A stretch of DNA of 64,000 nt from the NCBI GenBank assembly GCA_900757595.1, contig CAAEOL010000012.1, positions 1 to 64,000 of the forward strand, in the 5' to 3' direction. Origin of the DNA: an uncultured Collinsella sp. Lineage in GTDB: Bacteria; Actinomycetota; Coriobacteriia; Coriobacteriales; Coriobacteriaceae. Below, piece by piece: positions 16,891 to 24,258 of this stretch; within the stretch, counting starts at the first letter, position 1; each line of letters starts with the position of its first letter. A program made the position numbers and the translations under genes. The notes under the pieces were generated by a model. It did not search any database. It worked only from the letters and a program-made list of their open reading frames with translations, and was not told the DNA's origin.

Positions 16891-16927
16891 TCCCAAGGTG
16901 GCTACCGAAGTCTAGCTGACCTTGGGA
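16891..16927. repeat. Inverted repeat in the gap before guaA
   Basis: TCCCAAGGT and ACCTTGGGA form a perfect 9-bp inverted repeat around 19 bases, followed by TATAGAAAAA. The same stretch also reads as a short open frame ending ERIKEESIGDAPKVATEV with a stop at about 16912-16914, which has no recognised homologue. Nothing else clear was seen between 16769 and 16990. Confidence 0.35.
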
Positions 16928-17065
16928 TATAGAAAAACTGCCGCCCCTGCAAAAAGCTCTGTCGCAGCGATGGGAAACGTATCTCGTTCTGCATATAATG
17001 AGGTCATATGACGGTGCGTCTGCATACGCGCGGCGCATTTCCATCGAACCGAGAAGGAGCTCTGC

Positions 17066-18046
17066 ATGGATCCCAACAAGCGTCCCGACGACATGGTGCG
17101 TATCACCACTCCCGAACTTGCCCAGGTGTTCATCGATGAGCAGGTCGCTGCAATCCGCGAGCAGATCGGCGACAAGAAGGTCCTGCTGGCTCTTTCCGGC
17201 GGCGTCGACAGTTCGGTTGTCGCGGCCCTGCTCATCAAGGCCATCGGCAAGCAGCTCATTTGCGTGCATGTGAACCACGGCCTGATGCGCAAGGGTGAGA
17301 GCGAACAGGTCATCGACGTCTTCAGGAACCAGATGGACGCTAACCTGGTCTATGTGGACGCGACCGATCGCTTCCTGGATAAGCTCGTGGACGTCGAGGA
17401 GCCCGAGGCCAAGCGCAAGATCATCGGTGCCGAGTTTATCCGCGTGTTCGAGGAGGAGGCCCGCAAGGTTGGCGAGGAGGTCAGTTTCCTCGCCCAGGGC
17501 ACCATCTATCCCGACATTCTTGAGTCCCAAGACGGCGTGAAGGCTCACCACAACGTGGGCGGTCTGCCCGAGGATCTGCAGTTTGAGCTCTGCGAGCCCG
17601 TCAAACTGCTGTACAAGGACGAGGTCCGCGTCGTGGGTCGCGAGCTCGGCCTGCCCGAGAACATGGTCGAGCGCCAGCCGTTCCCCGGTCCCGGCCTGGG
17701 CGTCCGCTGCCTTGGTGCCATCACCCGCGACCGTCTTGAGGCGCTGCGCGAAGCCGACGCGATCGTGCGCGAGGAGATCGACAAGGCGGGTCTGACCATC
17801 TGGCAGTATTTTGCCGTCGTGCCCGACTTCCGCGCCACCGGCGTGCGCGAGGGCAAGCGCGCCTACGATTGGCCCTGTATCATCCGCTGCATCAACACCG
17901 TCGATGTCATGACCGCCGAGGTGCCTGAGCTCGACTGGGCGCTGCTCAAGCGCATTACCGCTCGCGTGACCGCCGAGGTCCCCGGTATTTGCCGCGTTTG
18001 CTACGACCTCACGCCGAAGCCCGTTGGCACGGTCGAGTGGGAGTAA
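17066..18046 (+). CDS. guaA: GMP synthetase, ATP-pyrophosphatase subunit without glutaminase domain
   Basis: 326 residues. It makes GMP from XMP by adenylation and amination. The P-loop of the ATP pyrophosphatase is LALSGGVDSS (41-50), and the C-terminal dimerisation domain ends in the typical TVEWE. Usual bacterial GuaA is about 510-525 residues with an N-terminal class I glutamine amidotransferase; here that half is absent and the protein starts right at the ATPPase domain, as in archaeal split enzymes. No amidotransferase gene is in the window. The ATG follows AAGGAG. TATAAT at 16994-16999 is a possible -10, with a poor -35. Confidence 0.92.
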   Translation: MDPNKRPDDMVRITTPELAQVFIDEQVAAIREQIGDKKVLLALSGGVDSSVVAALLIKAIGKQLICVHVNHGLMRKGESEQVIDVFRNQMDANLVYVDATDRFLDKLVDVEEPEAKRKIIGAEFIRVFEEEARKVGEEVSFLAQGTIYPDILESQDGVKAHHNVGGLPEDLQFELCEPVKLLYKDEVRVVGRELGLPENMVERQPFPGPGLGVRCLGAITRDRLEALREADAIVREEIDKAGLTIWQYFAVVPDFRATGVREGKRAYDWPCIIRCINTVDVMTAEVPELDWALLKRITARVTAEVPGICRVCYDLTPKPVGTVEWE

Positions 18047-18081
18047 GCTAACTCAGCTGGTAGGCGACGAGAACTAGCAGA

Positions 18082-18110
18082 TGTGACAAAGGGACAGTCC
18101 CTTTGTCACA
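18082..18110. repeat. Class A intergenic palindrome
   Basis: A perfect 29-bp palindrome, TGTGACAAAGGGAC-A-GTCCC and mirror arm, 36 bases after the guaA stop. It is one of about nine copies in the window, and probably forms an RNA hairpin between the convergent guaA and kinase genes. Confidence 0.85.
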
Positions 18111-18125
18111 TCCTCGATATTATGT

Positions 18126-18158
18126 GCGGGATGGTACGCCACGCGGCGTGCCATCCCG
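18126..18158. terminator. Second hairpin of a composite terminator-like repeat
   Basis: GCGGGATGGTACGCC pairs with GGCGTGCCATCCCG, followed by TTCGTTATTTT. It sits 15 bases after the class A palindrome. The same two-hairpin order recurs at 24050-24132. It lies between convergent genes and is likely a terminator. Confidence 0.65.
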
Positions 18159-18162
18159 TTCG

Positions 18163-19311
18163 TTATTTTAATGAGCCGAGTGCGCGAGTGGGAAGAGTCA
18201 CGAGCATGGTCGTTCCGCGCTCCGAGCTCTCTTCGACCTCGATGGAGCCGCCGTGGAGTGCGGCAATCTCCCAGACCAGTGCAAGCCCCAGCCCCACGCC
18301 GCCATATGCCCTGCTGCGCGATTTGTCGACGCGAAAGAAGGGCTGAAAGATGCTCGTCTGGTATTGCTCGGGAATGCCCGGTCCCTGGTCGCGCACGCGT
18401 AGCAGCACGCGGTCGCCTTCGGCGCAGGCGTTGATTTGCACGGTCGAGTTGGGCGCGCTATAGCGTATGGCGTTTTCGGTCAAGTTGAACAGCAACCGAT
18501 AGATCAGCGTGTCGCTGCCGATCGTTTGCGCGTCGCCCTCACTTGTAAGCGTGATGTCTTTTTGCTCGGCAAGGGGTGCCAGGTCCGTGAGCACTTCTTC
18601 GATCATCGGCGCTAGGTCAATCACATCGTTGCAAGGGACACTGCGCAGCTCGCTCATCTCGAGCAGGGTCTTTGTCATGTGCGTCATTCGCTCGGTCTGC
18701 TCCTGCAGCAGCCCGAGCAGGCTCGCTGTATCGGCGTCGACGTCGGGGTGCTCGGCGCAAAACAGCTCAACCTGGGCCTGCATGAGCGCAAGCGGCGTGC
18801 GCAGTTCGTGCGCCGCATTGCCCGTAAACTGTCTTTGTGCGGAAAATCCCTCGTCAAGGCGGGTAATCATGTCGTTAAACGACGCGCTGCAGCGCCTGAG
18901 TTCAGAGGGCACGTCCTCGCTGATTTTTGTGTCGGCGAGGTTGTCGGGCCGCACGCTCTCGACTTGCGTCGCAAAGAAGCGCAACGGCCGCAGCGCATGT
19001 CCGCTCACAAAGTAGGCCAGCACGCCGCCGAGCAGCGTCACCGCCGCAGTTATATACCAGCTCGTCGCGCCAAACGATTCTTGGGCGTCGTTCACGACGA
19101 TGGTCAGCGCGTCGTCGAGCTCTTTGTTTGTCGGGTCAAATGAGCTGGGCGAGGCCGCCTCCACCTTGCTGTGCGCCGATAGTTCATTGCCGATCGAGTC
19201 CATGTAGCGCATGCCGGAGTAGCCAACCAGGCAATTCATAAGTACGCAGGTTGAACATATCAGCAGTGCCGTCATCAACGTGATGCGCCACTGCAGCGAC
19301 AGCCGCTTCAT
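18163..19311 (-). CDS. Sensor histidine kinase
   Basis: 382 residues. Membrane helix about 10-32, an extracytoplasmic loop to about 75, a second helix about 78-103, then a HAMP-like linker. The phospho-acceptor box is GNAAHELRTPLAL (about 164-176). The ATPase has its N box (NLTENAIRYS), G1 (RDQGPGIPE) and G2 (YGGVGLGLALV). Its ATG overlaps the response regulator stop by 4 bases, so the pair is coupled. Divergently placed are CXXC, ferredoxin-like and TlpA genes, which the pair may control. Confidence 0.93.
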   Translation of the reverse strand: MKRLSLQWRITLMTALLICSTCVLMNCLVGYSGMRYMDSIGNELSAHSKVEAASPSSFDPTNKELDDALTIVVNDAQESFGATSWYITAAVTLLGGVLAYFVSGHALRPLRFFATQVESVRPDNLADTKISEDVPSELRRCSASFNDMITRLDEGFSAQRQFTGNAAHELRTPLALMQAQVELFCAEHPDVDADTASLLGLLQEQTERMTHMTKTLLEMSELRSVPCNDVIDLAPMIEEVLTDLAPLAEQKDITLTSEGDAQTIGSDTLIYRLLFNLTENAIRYSAPNSTVQINACAEGDRVLLRVRDQGPGIPEQYQTSIFQPFFRVDKSRSRAYGGVGLGLALVWEIAALHGGSIEVEESSERGTTMLVTLPTRALGSLK

Positions 19312-19982
19312 TTGCCGTCCTCCATAACGTAGCCTTCGCCGATTCGGTTGCGGATGGGGTCGTGCCCCAACGCGCCGCGCAGCTTTTTGCGCAGCGACGA
19401 GATGTGCACGCGGGTCGCGTTGCTAAAGCTGTTGACGCTGCTGTCCCATACATGCTCGATAAGCTCTTCCTGGCTCACCGGCCGCCCCTGGTTAAGCATC
19501 AGGTATTCCAAGATGCCGGTCTCCTTGCGCGTGAGGGATAGGGTCTCGCCGCCCACGGAGGCGAGGCGCGCCTTAGTGTCAAAGCTCAACAATCCACAGG
19601 TTAGAACAACGTCGCTTTGCGTAAAGCGCCTGAGCGTGAGGCTGCGTATACGTGCCGCCAGCTCGTCAAGATGGAACGGCTTGGTGAGGTAGTCGTTGGC
19701 GCCCGCATCGAGCCCCGCTACCTTGTCGGAGACCTCGCCACGTGCCGAGAGCACAAGCACCTTGGTCTCACAATCAGTTGTCCTGAGTTGCCTGAGCACG
19801 GTCATGCCGTCGACATGGGGGAGATTGAGGTCGAGCACGACAAGATCAAAGGTCTCGACATCGAGTAGATCGAGGGCCTGCTGCCCGTCGTAGCAGCAGT
19901 CGACGCTATAGGCCAAGTTGCGCAGGCTGCGTGCGATCGCATCGCACAGCGCCCGCTCGTCCTCGACGACCAAGATGCGCAT
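19308..19982 (-). CDS. OmpR-family response regulator
   Basis: 224 residues. The receiver domain has Asp51 (VVLDLNLP) as phospho-acceptor, the switch Ser in LVLSARGE and Lys in YLTKPF. The C-terminal winged helix starts near 128 and contains HISSLRKKL and NRIGEGYVM. It is the partner of the kinase that follows with a 4-base overlap. The gap to the divergent CXXC gene at 20072 is only about 90 bases and must hold both promoters. Confidence 0.94.
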   Translation of the reverse strand: MRILVVEDERALCDAIARSLRNLAYSVDCCYDGQQALDLLDVETFDLVVLDLNLPHVDGMTVLRQLRTTDCETKVLVLSARGEVSDKVAGLDAGANDYLTKPFHLDELAARIRSLTLRRFTQSDVVLTCGLLSFDTKARLASVGGETLSLTRKETGILEYLMLNQGRPVSQEELIEHVWDSSVNSFSNATRVHISSLRKKLRGALGHDPIRNRIGEGYVMEDGK

Positions 19983-20071
19983 AACGTTCTCCTTGCATAG
20001 TCATTCACGCTTAACACGGATTTTATAGTCGGTATGGTCCAATGGGTCGCGAAACGAAAGGAGTGGTCAGA

Positions 20072-20218
20072 TTGTTCAAAGCGATTAAGCCTGTGGCGCA
20101 GGTGGCTTTGCTGATCGTTGGGGTAGCCATGGTTGGCTTTGGAATTATGCGCGGCGAGGCAGATGCCGTGCTGGCCAAGGCAATCAGGCTGTGCTTGGAG
20201 TGTATCGGAATTGGATAA
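20072..20218 (+). CDS. CD1871A-like small CXXC membrane protein
   Basis: 48 residues from a TTG start 8 bases after AAAGGAG. One hydrophobic helix (VALLIVGVAMVGFGI) is followed by RGEADAVLAKAIRLCLECIG, with CLEC close to the C-terminus. This matches the small CXXC-motif family named after C. difficile CD1871A, which is usually found beside a 4Fe-4S membrane protein and a TlpA-like thioredoxin, exactly as here. Likely role: membrane-bound thiol relay; this is inferred from context. An ATG at 20042 would give a longer version without a ribosome-binding site. Confidence 0.8.
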   Translation: MFKAIKPVAQVALLIVGVAMVGFGIMRGEADAVLAKAIRLCLECIGIG

Positions 20219-21122
20219 AAGAAAAAACACTGCATCGCATCTTTTGGCGAGATTCCGCGGATTGATTCAGGCGGCGGCGACGCTTGCGACCAATATTCAC
20301 CTGCCTAACTTTGCCAAGGGCGGTATCTACCAGGGAGCCGGCAAAGCCGTCTGCGTGCCGGGGCTTAACTGCTACTCGTGTCCAGCGGCCTCGGGTGCGT
20401 GCCCCATCGGGTCGTTTCAGTCGGTGGTGGGATCGTCTAAGTTCAGCTTTTCGTATTACGTCACCGGAACGCTCATTCTGATCGGCGTGCTACTGGGACG
20501 TTTTGTATGCGGCTTTTTGTGTCCGTTTGGATGGCTGCAAGAGCTTCTGCATAAGATTCCCAGCAAAAAGCTCTCCACGAAAAAGCTCAAGCCGCTCACG
20601 TACATCAAGTATGCCGTGCTACTGTTTGCCGTGGTGCTACTGCCCGTCTTGGTGGTTAACGATGTGGGTATGGGCGACCCGTTCTTTTGCAAGTACATCT
20701 GCCCGCAGGGTGTGCTCGAGGGCGCGATTCCGCTGTCCATCATGAATACGGGAATCCGCTCCGCGCTGGGAAAGCTCTTTTCCTGGAAGCTCGCGATCCT
20801 CATTGCGGTTGCGGTGCTGAGCGTGCTGTTCTACCGCCCCTTCTGCAAATGGATTTGCCCCCTCGGTGCGTTTTATGCGCTCATGAACAAGGTGTCGTTG
20901 CTGGGGATTCAGGTTGACCAGTGCAAATGCGTCTCGTGCGGTAAGTGCGCCAAAGTGTGCCAGATGGACGTGGACGTTACGCGTACGCCCAACCATGCCG
21001 AGTGCATTCGTTGCGGCAAATGCGTGGGCGCATGCCCCGTCGATGCCATTAGCTTTCGCTATGGGCTGGGTGTGACGGGCGACAAACCCGCGCAGCCCGC
21101 GCAAGCCTGCGAAAACAAATAG
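20211..21122 (+). CDS. 4Fe-4S membrane protein (NapH/YccM-like polyferredoxin)
   Basis: 303 residues from a TTG at 20211 that overlaps the end of the CXXC gene (coupled translation); no ATG fits. Several membrane helices hold paired motifs CGFLCPFGW and CKWICPLGAF, the signature of NapH/RdxA-type proteins. Two 4Fe-4S ferredoxin motifs follow in the C-terminus (CKCVSCGKCAKVC and CIRCGKCVGACP). An extra Cys-rich stretch, CYSCPAASGACP, lies near 54-66. Expected job: carrying electrons across the membrane to extracytoplasmic thiol partners such as the TlpA lipoprotein encoded next. Confidence 0.9.
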   Translation: MDKRKNTASHLLARFRGLIQAAATLATNIHLPNFAKGGIYQGAGKAVCVPGLNCYSCPAASGACPIGSFQSVVGSSKFSFSYYVTGTLILIGVLLGRFVCGFLCPFGWLQELLHKIPSKKLSTKKLKPLTYIKYAVLLFAVVLLPVLVVNDVGMGDPFFCKYICPQGVLEGAIPLSIMNTGIRSALGKLFSWKLAILIAVAVLSVLFYRPFCKWICPLGAFYALMNKVSLLGIQVDQCKCVSCGKCAKVCQMDVDVTRTPNHAECIRCGKCVGACPVDAISFRYGLGVTGDKPAQPAQACENK

Positions 21123-21156
21123 GTATCTATATAAGTTTCGATACAACGGAGGAACC

Positions 21157-22119
21157 ATGAAACTGTCAAAAATTGCGGCCCTGCTGATGCTGCCCGTGCT
21201 GGCGCTGACTCTCGCGGCGTGCTCTGCCCCCAAGGGCGACGCGAAGGATGCTACGAGCGGCGATGCGCAGATTGCCGAGCTCATAGCGCAAAAGCCGTCA
21301 AGTGCCGAGGAGGCGGCCGAGCTGTATCAGCAGCTGCTGCAAAAGGAAAACGAGATCTTTGCGAGCGATAACGCCCTATGGGAAAAGGTGTTCCTTGCGG
21401 CCAACAAAGACACCCCCATGATTGAGGACGGCAAGAACTACGGTGACTTCTTGCTCGATACCATCGAGGGCGCCAAGGATCAGTTTGCGGCTGACGAGCT
21501 TAAGACGCTTAAGGCCGGCGCGCAGCAGGTCAAGGAGATCGAGGACAAGCTCATGGCGCTGGAGAAGGAGTTCCCCGGATGTGGCAGCACGCCCGGCGAG
21601 GGGGAGAGCGTTGATGCCTCGACCGCGGGTATGACCAACGGCGAGAGCGGGGAGACGAAGTTCCCCAGCTTTAAGGGCAAGGACTTGGACGGCAACGATG
21701 TAAACAGCGACGAGCTGTTCTCCAAGAACAAGGTCACCGTCATGAACTTCTGGTTTACCACCTGCAAGCCGTGCGTGGGAGAGCTGGGCGATCTGGAGAA
21801 GCTCAACAAGGAGCTTGCCGAGAAGGGCGGCCAGGTCGTGGGCGTTAATTCCTTTACGCTCGATGGCAACAAAGACGAGGTGGCTGATGCCAAGGACGTG
21901 CTTTCCAAGAAGGGCGTGACGTATAAGAACATCTGGTTTAAGTCGGACAGCGAGGCCGGAAAGTTCACCTCCAACCTGTACTCGTTCCCGACCACCTACG
22001 TGATCGACCAGAACGGTAACATTGTGGGAGAGCCGATCATGGGCGGCATCAACTCCGCTGAGCAGCGCGAGGCGCTCAACAAACTGATCGATCAGGCACT
22101 CGCGAAGAGCGAACAGTAA
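21157..22119 (+). CDS. TlpA/ResA-like thioredoxin lipoprotein
   Basis: 320 residues. A lipoprotein signal ends in LTLAAC with Cys22 lipidated, so it sits on the outer face of the membrane. A helical, acidic spacer spans about 25-165. The thioredoxin domain follows, with active site FTTCKPC near 204-210 and the cis-Pro loop SFPTTYVID. It is probably reduced by the ferredoxin-like membrane protein and CXXC protein and reduces extracytoplasmic disulfides or peroxides. The gene is 34 bases after its neighbour and ends at a clear terminator. Confidence 0.9.
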   Translation: MKLSKIAALLMLPVLALTLAACSAPKGDAKDATSGDAQIAELIAQKPSSAEEAAELYQQLLQKENEIFASDNALWEKVFLAANKDTPMIEDGKNYGDFLLDTIEGAKDQFAADELKTLKAGAQQVKEIEDKLMALEKEFPGCGSTPGEGESVDASTAGMTNGESGETKFPSFKGKDLDGNDVNSDELFSKNKVTVMNFWFTTCKPCVGELGDLEKLNKELAEKGGQVVGVNSFTLDGNKDEVADAKDVLSKKGVTYKNIWFKSDSEAGKFTSNLYSFPTTYVIDQNGNIVGEPIMGGINSAEQREALNKLIDQALAKSEQ

Positions 22120-22144
22120 GTCCGTGGGACAGACAACTGAAGGG

Positions 22145-22172
22145 GAGTCGCTGGAAACAGCGACTCTTTTTT
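22145..22172 (+). terminator. Rho-independent terminator
   Basis: GAGTCGCTG, GAAA loop, CAGCGACTC, then six T. It closes the CXXC-ferredoxin-TlpA operon. Confidence 0.93.
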
Positions 22173-22190
22173 CTGCTTCGGGGTAGCATC

Positions 22191-22343
22191 ATGGGTATAC
22201 GTCGAAAGGGCACGCAGCTTTTCGTGCATTGCCTGAGCGGTGCGCGAAGCAACCAAGCTGTGAGTTTTCTTAAGCGTTCTGGGTATGGCAGTGTCAAGAA
22301 TATCGGCGGCATAAGCGGCTACACGGGAAAGGTGGTGCGTTAG
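22191..22343 (+). pseudogene. Rhodanese fragment (C-terminal half only)
   Basis: A 50-codon open frame encodes LFVHCLSGARSNQAVSFLKR followed by a GY-NIGGISGYTGKVV tail. This is the active-site loop (CxxGxRS) and C-terminal half of a single-domain rhodanese. The N-terminal half, with the usual DVRTPEEY-like motif, is missing, and upstream lies a terminator. It may be a decayed gene or a translated remnant. The stop is 3 bases before the start of the next gene, which carries its own intact rhodanese domain. Confidence 0.7.
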
Positions 22344-22345
22344 CT

Positions 22346-24037
22346 ATGAAGGTGGTTATCGTTGGAGGCGTCGCGGGCGGCGCATCGGCGGCGGCACGTT
22401 TGCGCAGACTCGACGAGCAGGCCCAAATTGTCATCTTTGAGCGCACGGGTTTTGTATCGTATGCCAACTGTGGGCTTCCGTACTACATTGGCGGCGTGAT
22501 AGAAGAAGAGAGCGCATTGACGCTGCAGTCTCCCAAGGGCTTTTGGGATCGCTTTCGCATTGCGGTCAAGACGAGTCACGAGGTGTTTGCCATCCATCCC
22601 GATTCGCATACGGTCGAGGTTCGCAATATGCTGACGGGCGAGGAATTTGTCGAGACGTATGACAAGCTCATCCTGTCGCCGGGTGCAAAGCCGATTCGCC
22701 CTGCGTTGCCGGGCATCGACTCGGATAAAATCTTTAGCCTACACACCGTTGAGGACACGCTGCGTATTCACAGCTATGTTCGAGAGCGGCGACCGAGCAG
22801 TGCCGTCGTGATCGGCGGCGGCTTCATTGGCGTCGAGACGGCGGAGAATCTGTGTGAGCTGGGGCTCCAGGTGACCCTTCTGCAGCGTCCCGTCCAGCTT
22901 ATGAACAACCTGGATTACGACATGGCGACCCTTTTGCATACCGAGGTGCGTGAGCACGGTATCGATCTGCGCCTCAAGGCCGATGTGACAGGTTTTGAGG
23001 AAGTTGATGGCCGCGTTGTCACCCATGTTGCGGGCGATGACCCTATCGGAGCCGATATGGTGCTGCTTGCCATTGGCGTGGCACCTGAGAGCCATCTGGC
23101 GCAAGAGGCGGGGCTCGAACTGGGCATCAAGGGGGCTATTGTGGTCAACGACCGCATGGAGACCTCTGCTGCCGACGTGTATGCCGTGGGCGATGCCGTG
23201 CAGGTCACGCATCAGGTGACCGGCGAGGACGCGGTCATTTCGCTCGCCGGCCCCGCCAACAAGCAGGGGCGTGTCGTCGCCGATGTCATAGCCGGCATGG
23301 ACAGCTGCTACCGCGGATCGTTGGGCTCATCGGTTATCAAGGTATTCGACTTGACGGCGGCAAGCACGGGACTATCCGAAAAGGCAGCACGCGCGGCGGG
23401 AATTGACTGCGACAGCGTGGTCCTGTCGCCCGGTTCGCATGCGGGTTATTATCCGGGTGCAACGCCCATGACCATGAAGGTTGTCTTCGAGAAGCAGGGA
23501 TTGCGCCTGCTGGGTGCGCAAATCGTGGGCATCGATGGTGTGGACAAGCGTATCGACGTTCTGGCGACTGCCATCCAGGCAGGCATGCGCGGCGATAGGC
23601 TTAAGGATTTGGACCTAGCATACGCGCCGCCGTATTCATCGGCGAAGGATCCCGTCAATATGGCGGGCTTTATGATCGAGAACCTCAATCGCGGCATACT
23701 GGCGCAGTGGCATTGGGAGGATGAGCCCAACTTGCCACGCGATGGCAGCGTGCAGCTGCTCGATGTTCGTACGGAAGGGGAGTATGAGCGCGGGCATATC
23801 GATGGTTTCGTAAACATTCCCGTCGATGATCTGCGCAATCGCCTGGGCGAGCTCGACCGGGCCAAGCCGGTCTACGTGATTTGCCAGAGCGGCATTCGCA
23901 GCTACATTGCTTGCCGCATTTTGGCGCAGCATGGCTTTGAGTGCTTTAACTTCTCGGGCGGCTATCGCTTCTTTGTGGCCGTGACTGAGGCTCGCCGCGG
24001 CAGCGCTAACGTTATGCCGTGCGGGCTCGAAAAGTAG
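22346..24037 (+). CDS. CoA-disulfide reductase-like FAD oxidoreductase fused to rhodanese
   Basis: 563 residues. The N-terminal FAD Rossmann motif is VGGVAGGASAAARLRRL. The redox Cys42 lies in SYANCGLPYY, the single-cysteine signature of CoA-disulfide reductases. An NAD(P) motif (VVIGGGFIGVE) lies near 152, FAD-binding AVGDAV near 275, and the dimerisation domain runs to about 450. The C-terminal rhodanese has LLDVRTEGEYERGHI and active site CQSGIRS. Known relatives reduce CoA disulfide, persulfide or polysulfide with NAD(P)H. The gene follows the TlpA/ferredoxin operon and may supply its sulfur chemistry from the cytosol. Confidence 0.92.
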   Translation: MKVVIVGGVAGGASAAARLRRLDEQAQIVIFERTGFVSYANCGLPYYIGGVIEEESALTLQSPKGFWDRFRIAVKTSHEVFAIHPDSHTVEVRNMLTGEEFVETYDKLILSPGAKPIRPALPGIDSDKIFSLHTVEDTLRIHSYVRERRPSSAVVIGGGFIGVETAENLCELGLQVTLLQRPVQLMNNLDYDMATLLHTEVREHGIDLRLKADVTGFEEVDGRVVTHVAGDDPIGADMVLLAIGVAPESHLAQEAGLELGIKGAIVVNDRMETSAADVYAVGDAVQVTHQVTGEDAVISLAGPANKQGRVVADVIAGMDSCYRGSLGSSVIKVFDLTAASTGLSEKAARAAGIDCDSVVLSPGSHAGYYPGATPMTMKVVFEKQGLRLLGAQIVGIDGVDKRIDVLATAIQAGMRGDRLKDLDLAYAPPYSSAKDPVNMAGFMIENLNRGILAQWHWEDEPNLPRDGSVQLLDVRTEGEYERGHIDGFVNIPVDDLRNRLGELDRAKPVYVICQSGIRSYIACRILAQHGFECFNFSGGYRFFVAVTEARRGSANVMPCGLEK

Positions 24038-24049
24038 CGCGCATTGGAA

Positions 24050-24079
24050 TGTGACAAAGTGACAGCCTCTTTGTCGCAT
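24050..24079. repeat. Class A palindrome, degenerate copy
   Basis: TGTGACAAAGTGACAG with mirror arm CTCTTTGTCGCA; several mismatches to the consensus. It starts 13 bases after the preceding stop codon. Confidence 0.65.
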
Positions 24080-24093
24080 CGGGGATGTTATAT

Positions 24094-24132
24094 GCGGGAT
24101 GGTGCGCCATGCGGCGTGCTGTCCCGTTCGTT
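24094..24132 (+). terminator. Second copy of the composite hairpin
   Basis: GCGGGATGGTGCGCC pairs imperfectly with GGCGTGCTGTCCCG and is followed by TTCGTTTTTT. It matches the hairpin at 18126-18158 and lies at the same distance from a class A palindrome. The T-run makes it a good terminator. The rest of the gap to 24258 shows nothing clear. Confidence 0.7.
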
Positions 24133-24258
24133 TTTTGGCGCGGTTCGTTACACTCCTCACTGGTATCGGCCAAAAATGAGGATAGAGTAGGACAAACGCG
24201 CCGAACGTGAACGGCGGGGGAGCGGGCGAGCGCGCCCGCGCGAGAGAGGTTGCCGTCC

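Noticed and set aside
16769..17065. Purine riboswitch before the GMP synthetase gene
   Set aside because: No match to the purine aptamer core could be seen; only one 9-bp inverted repeat and a possible -10 box are present.
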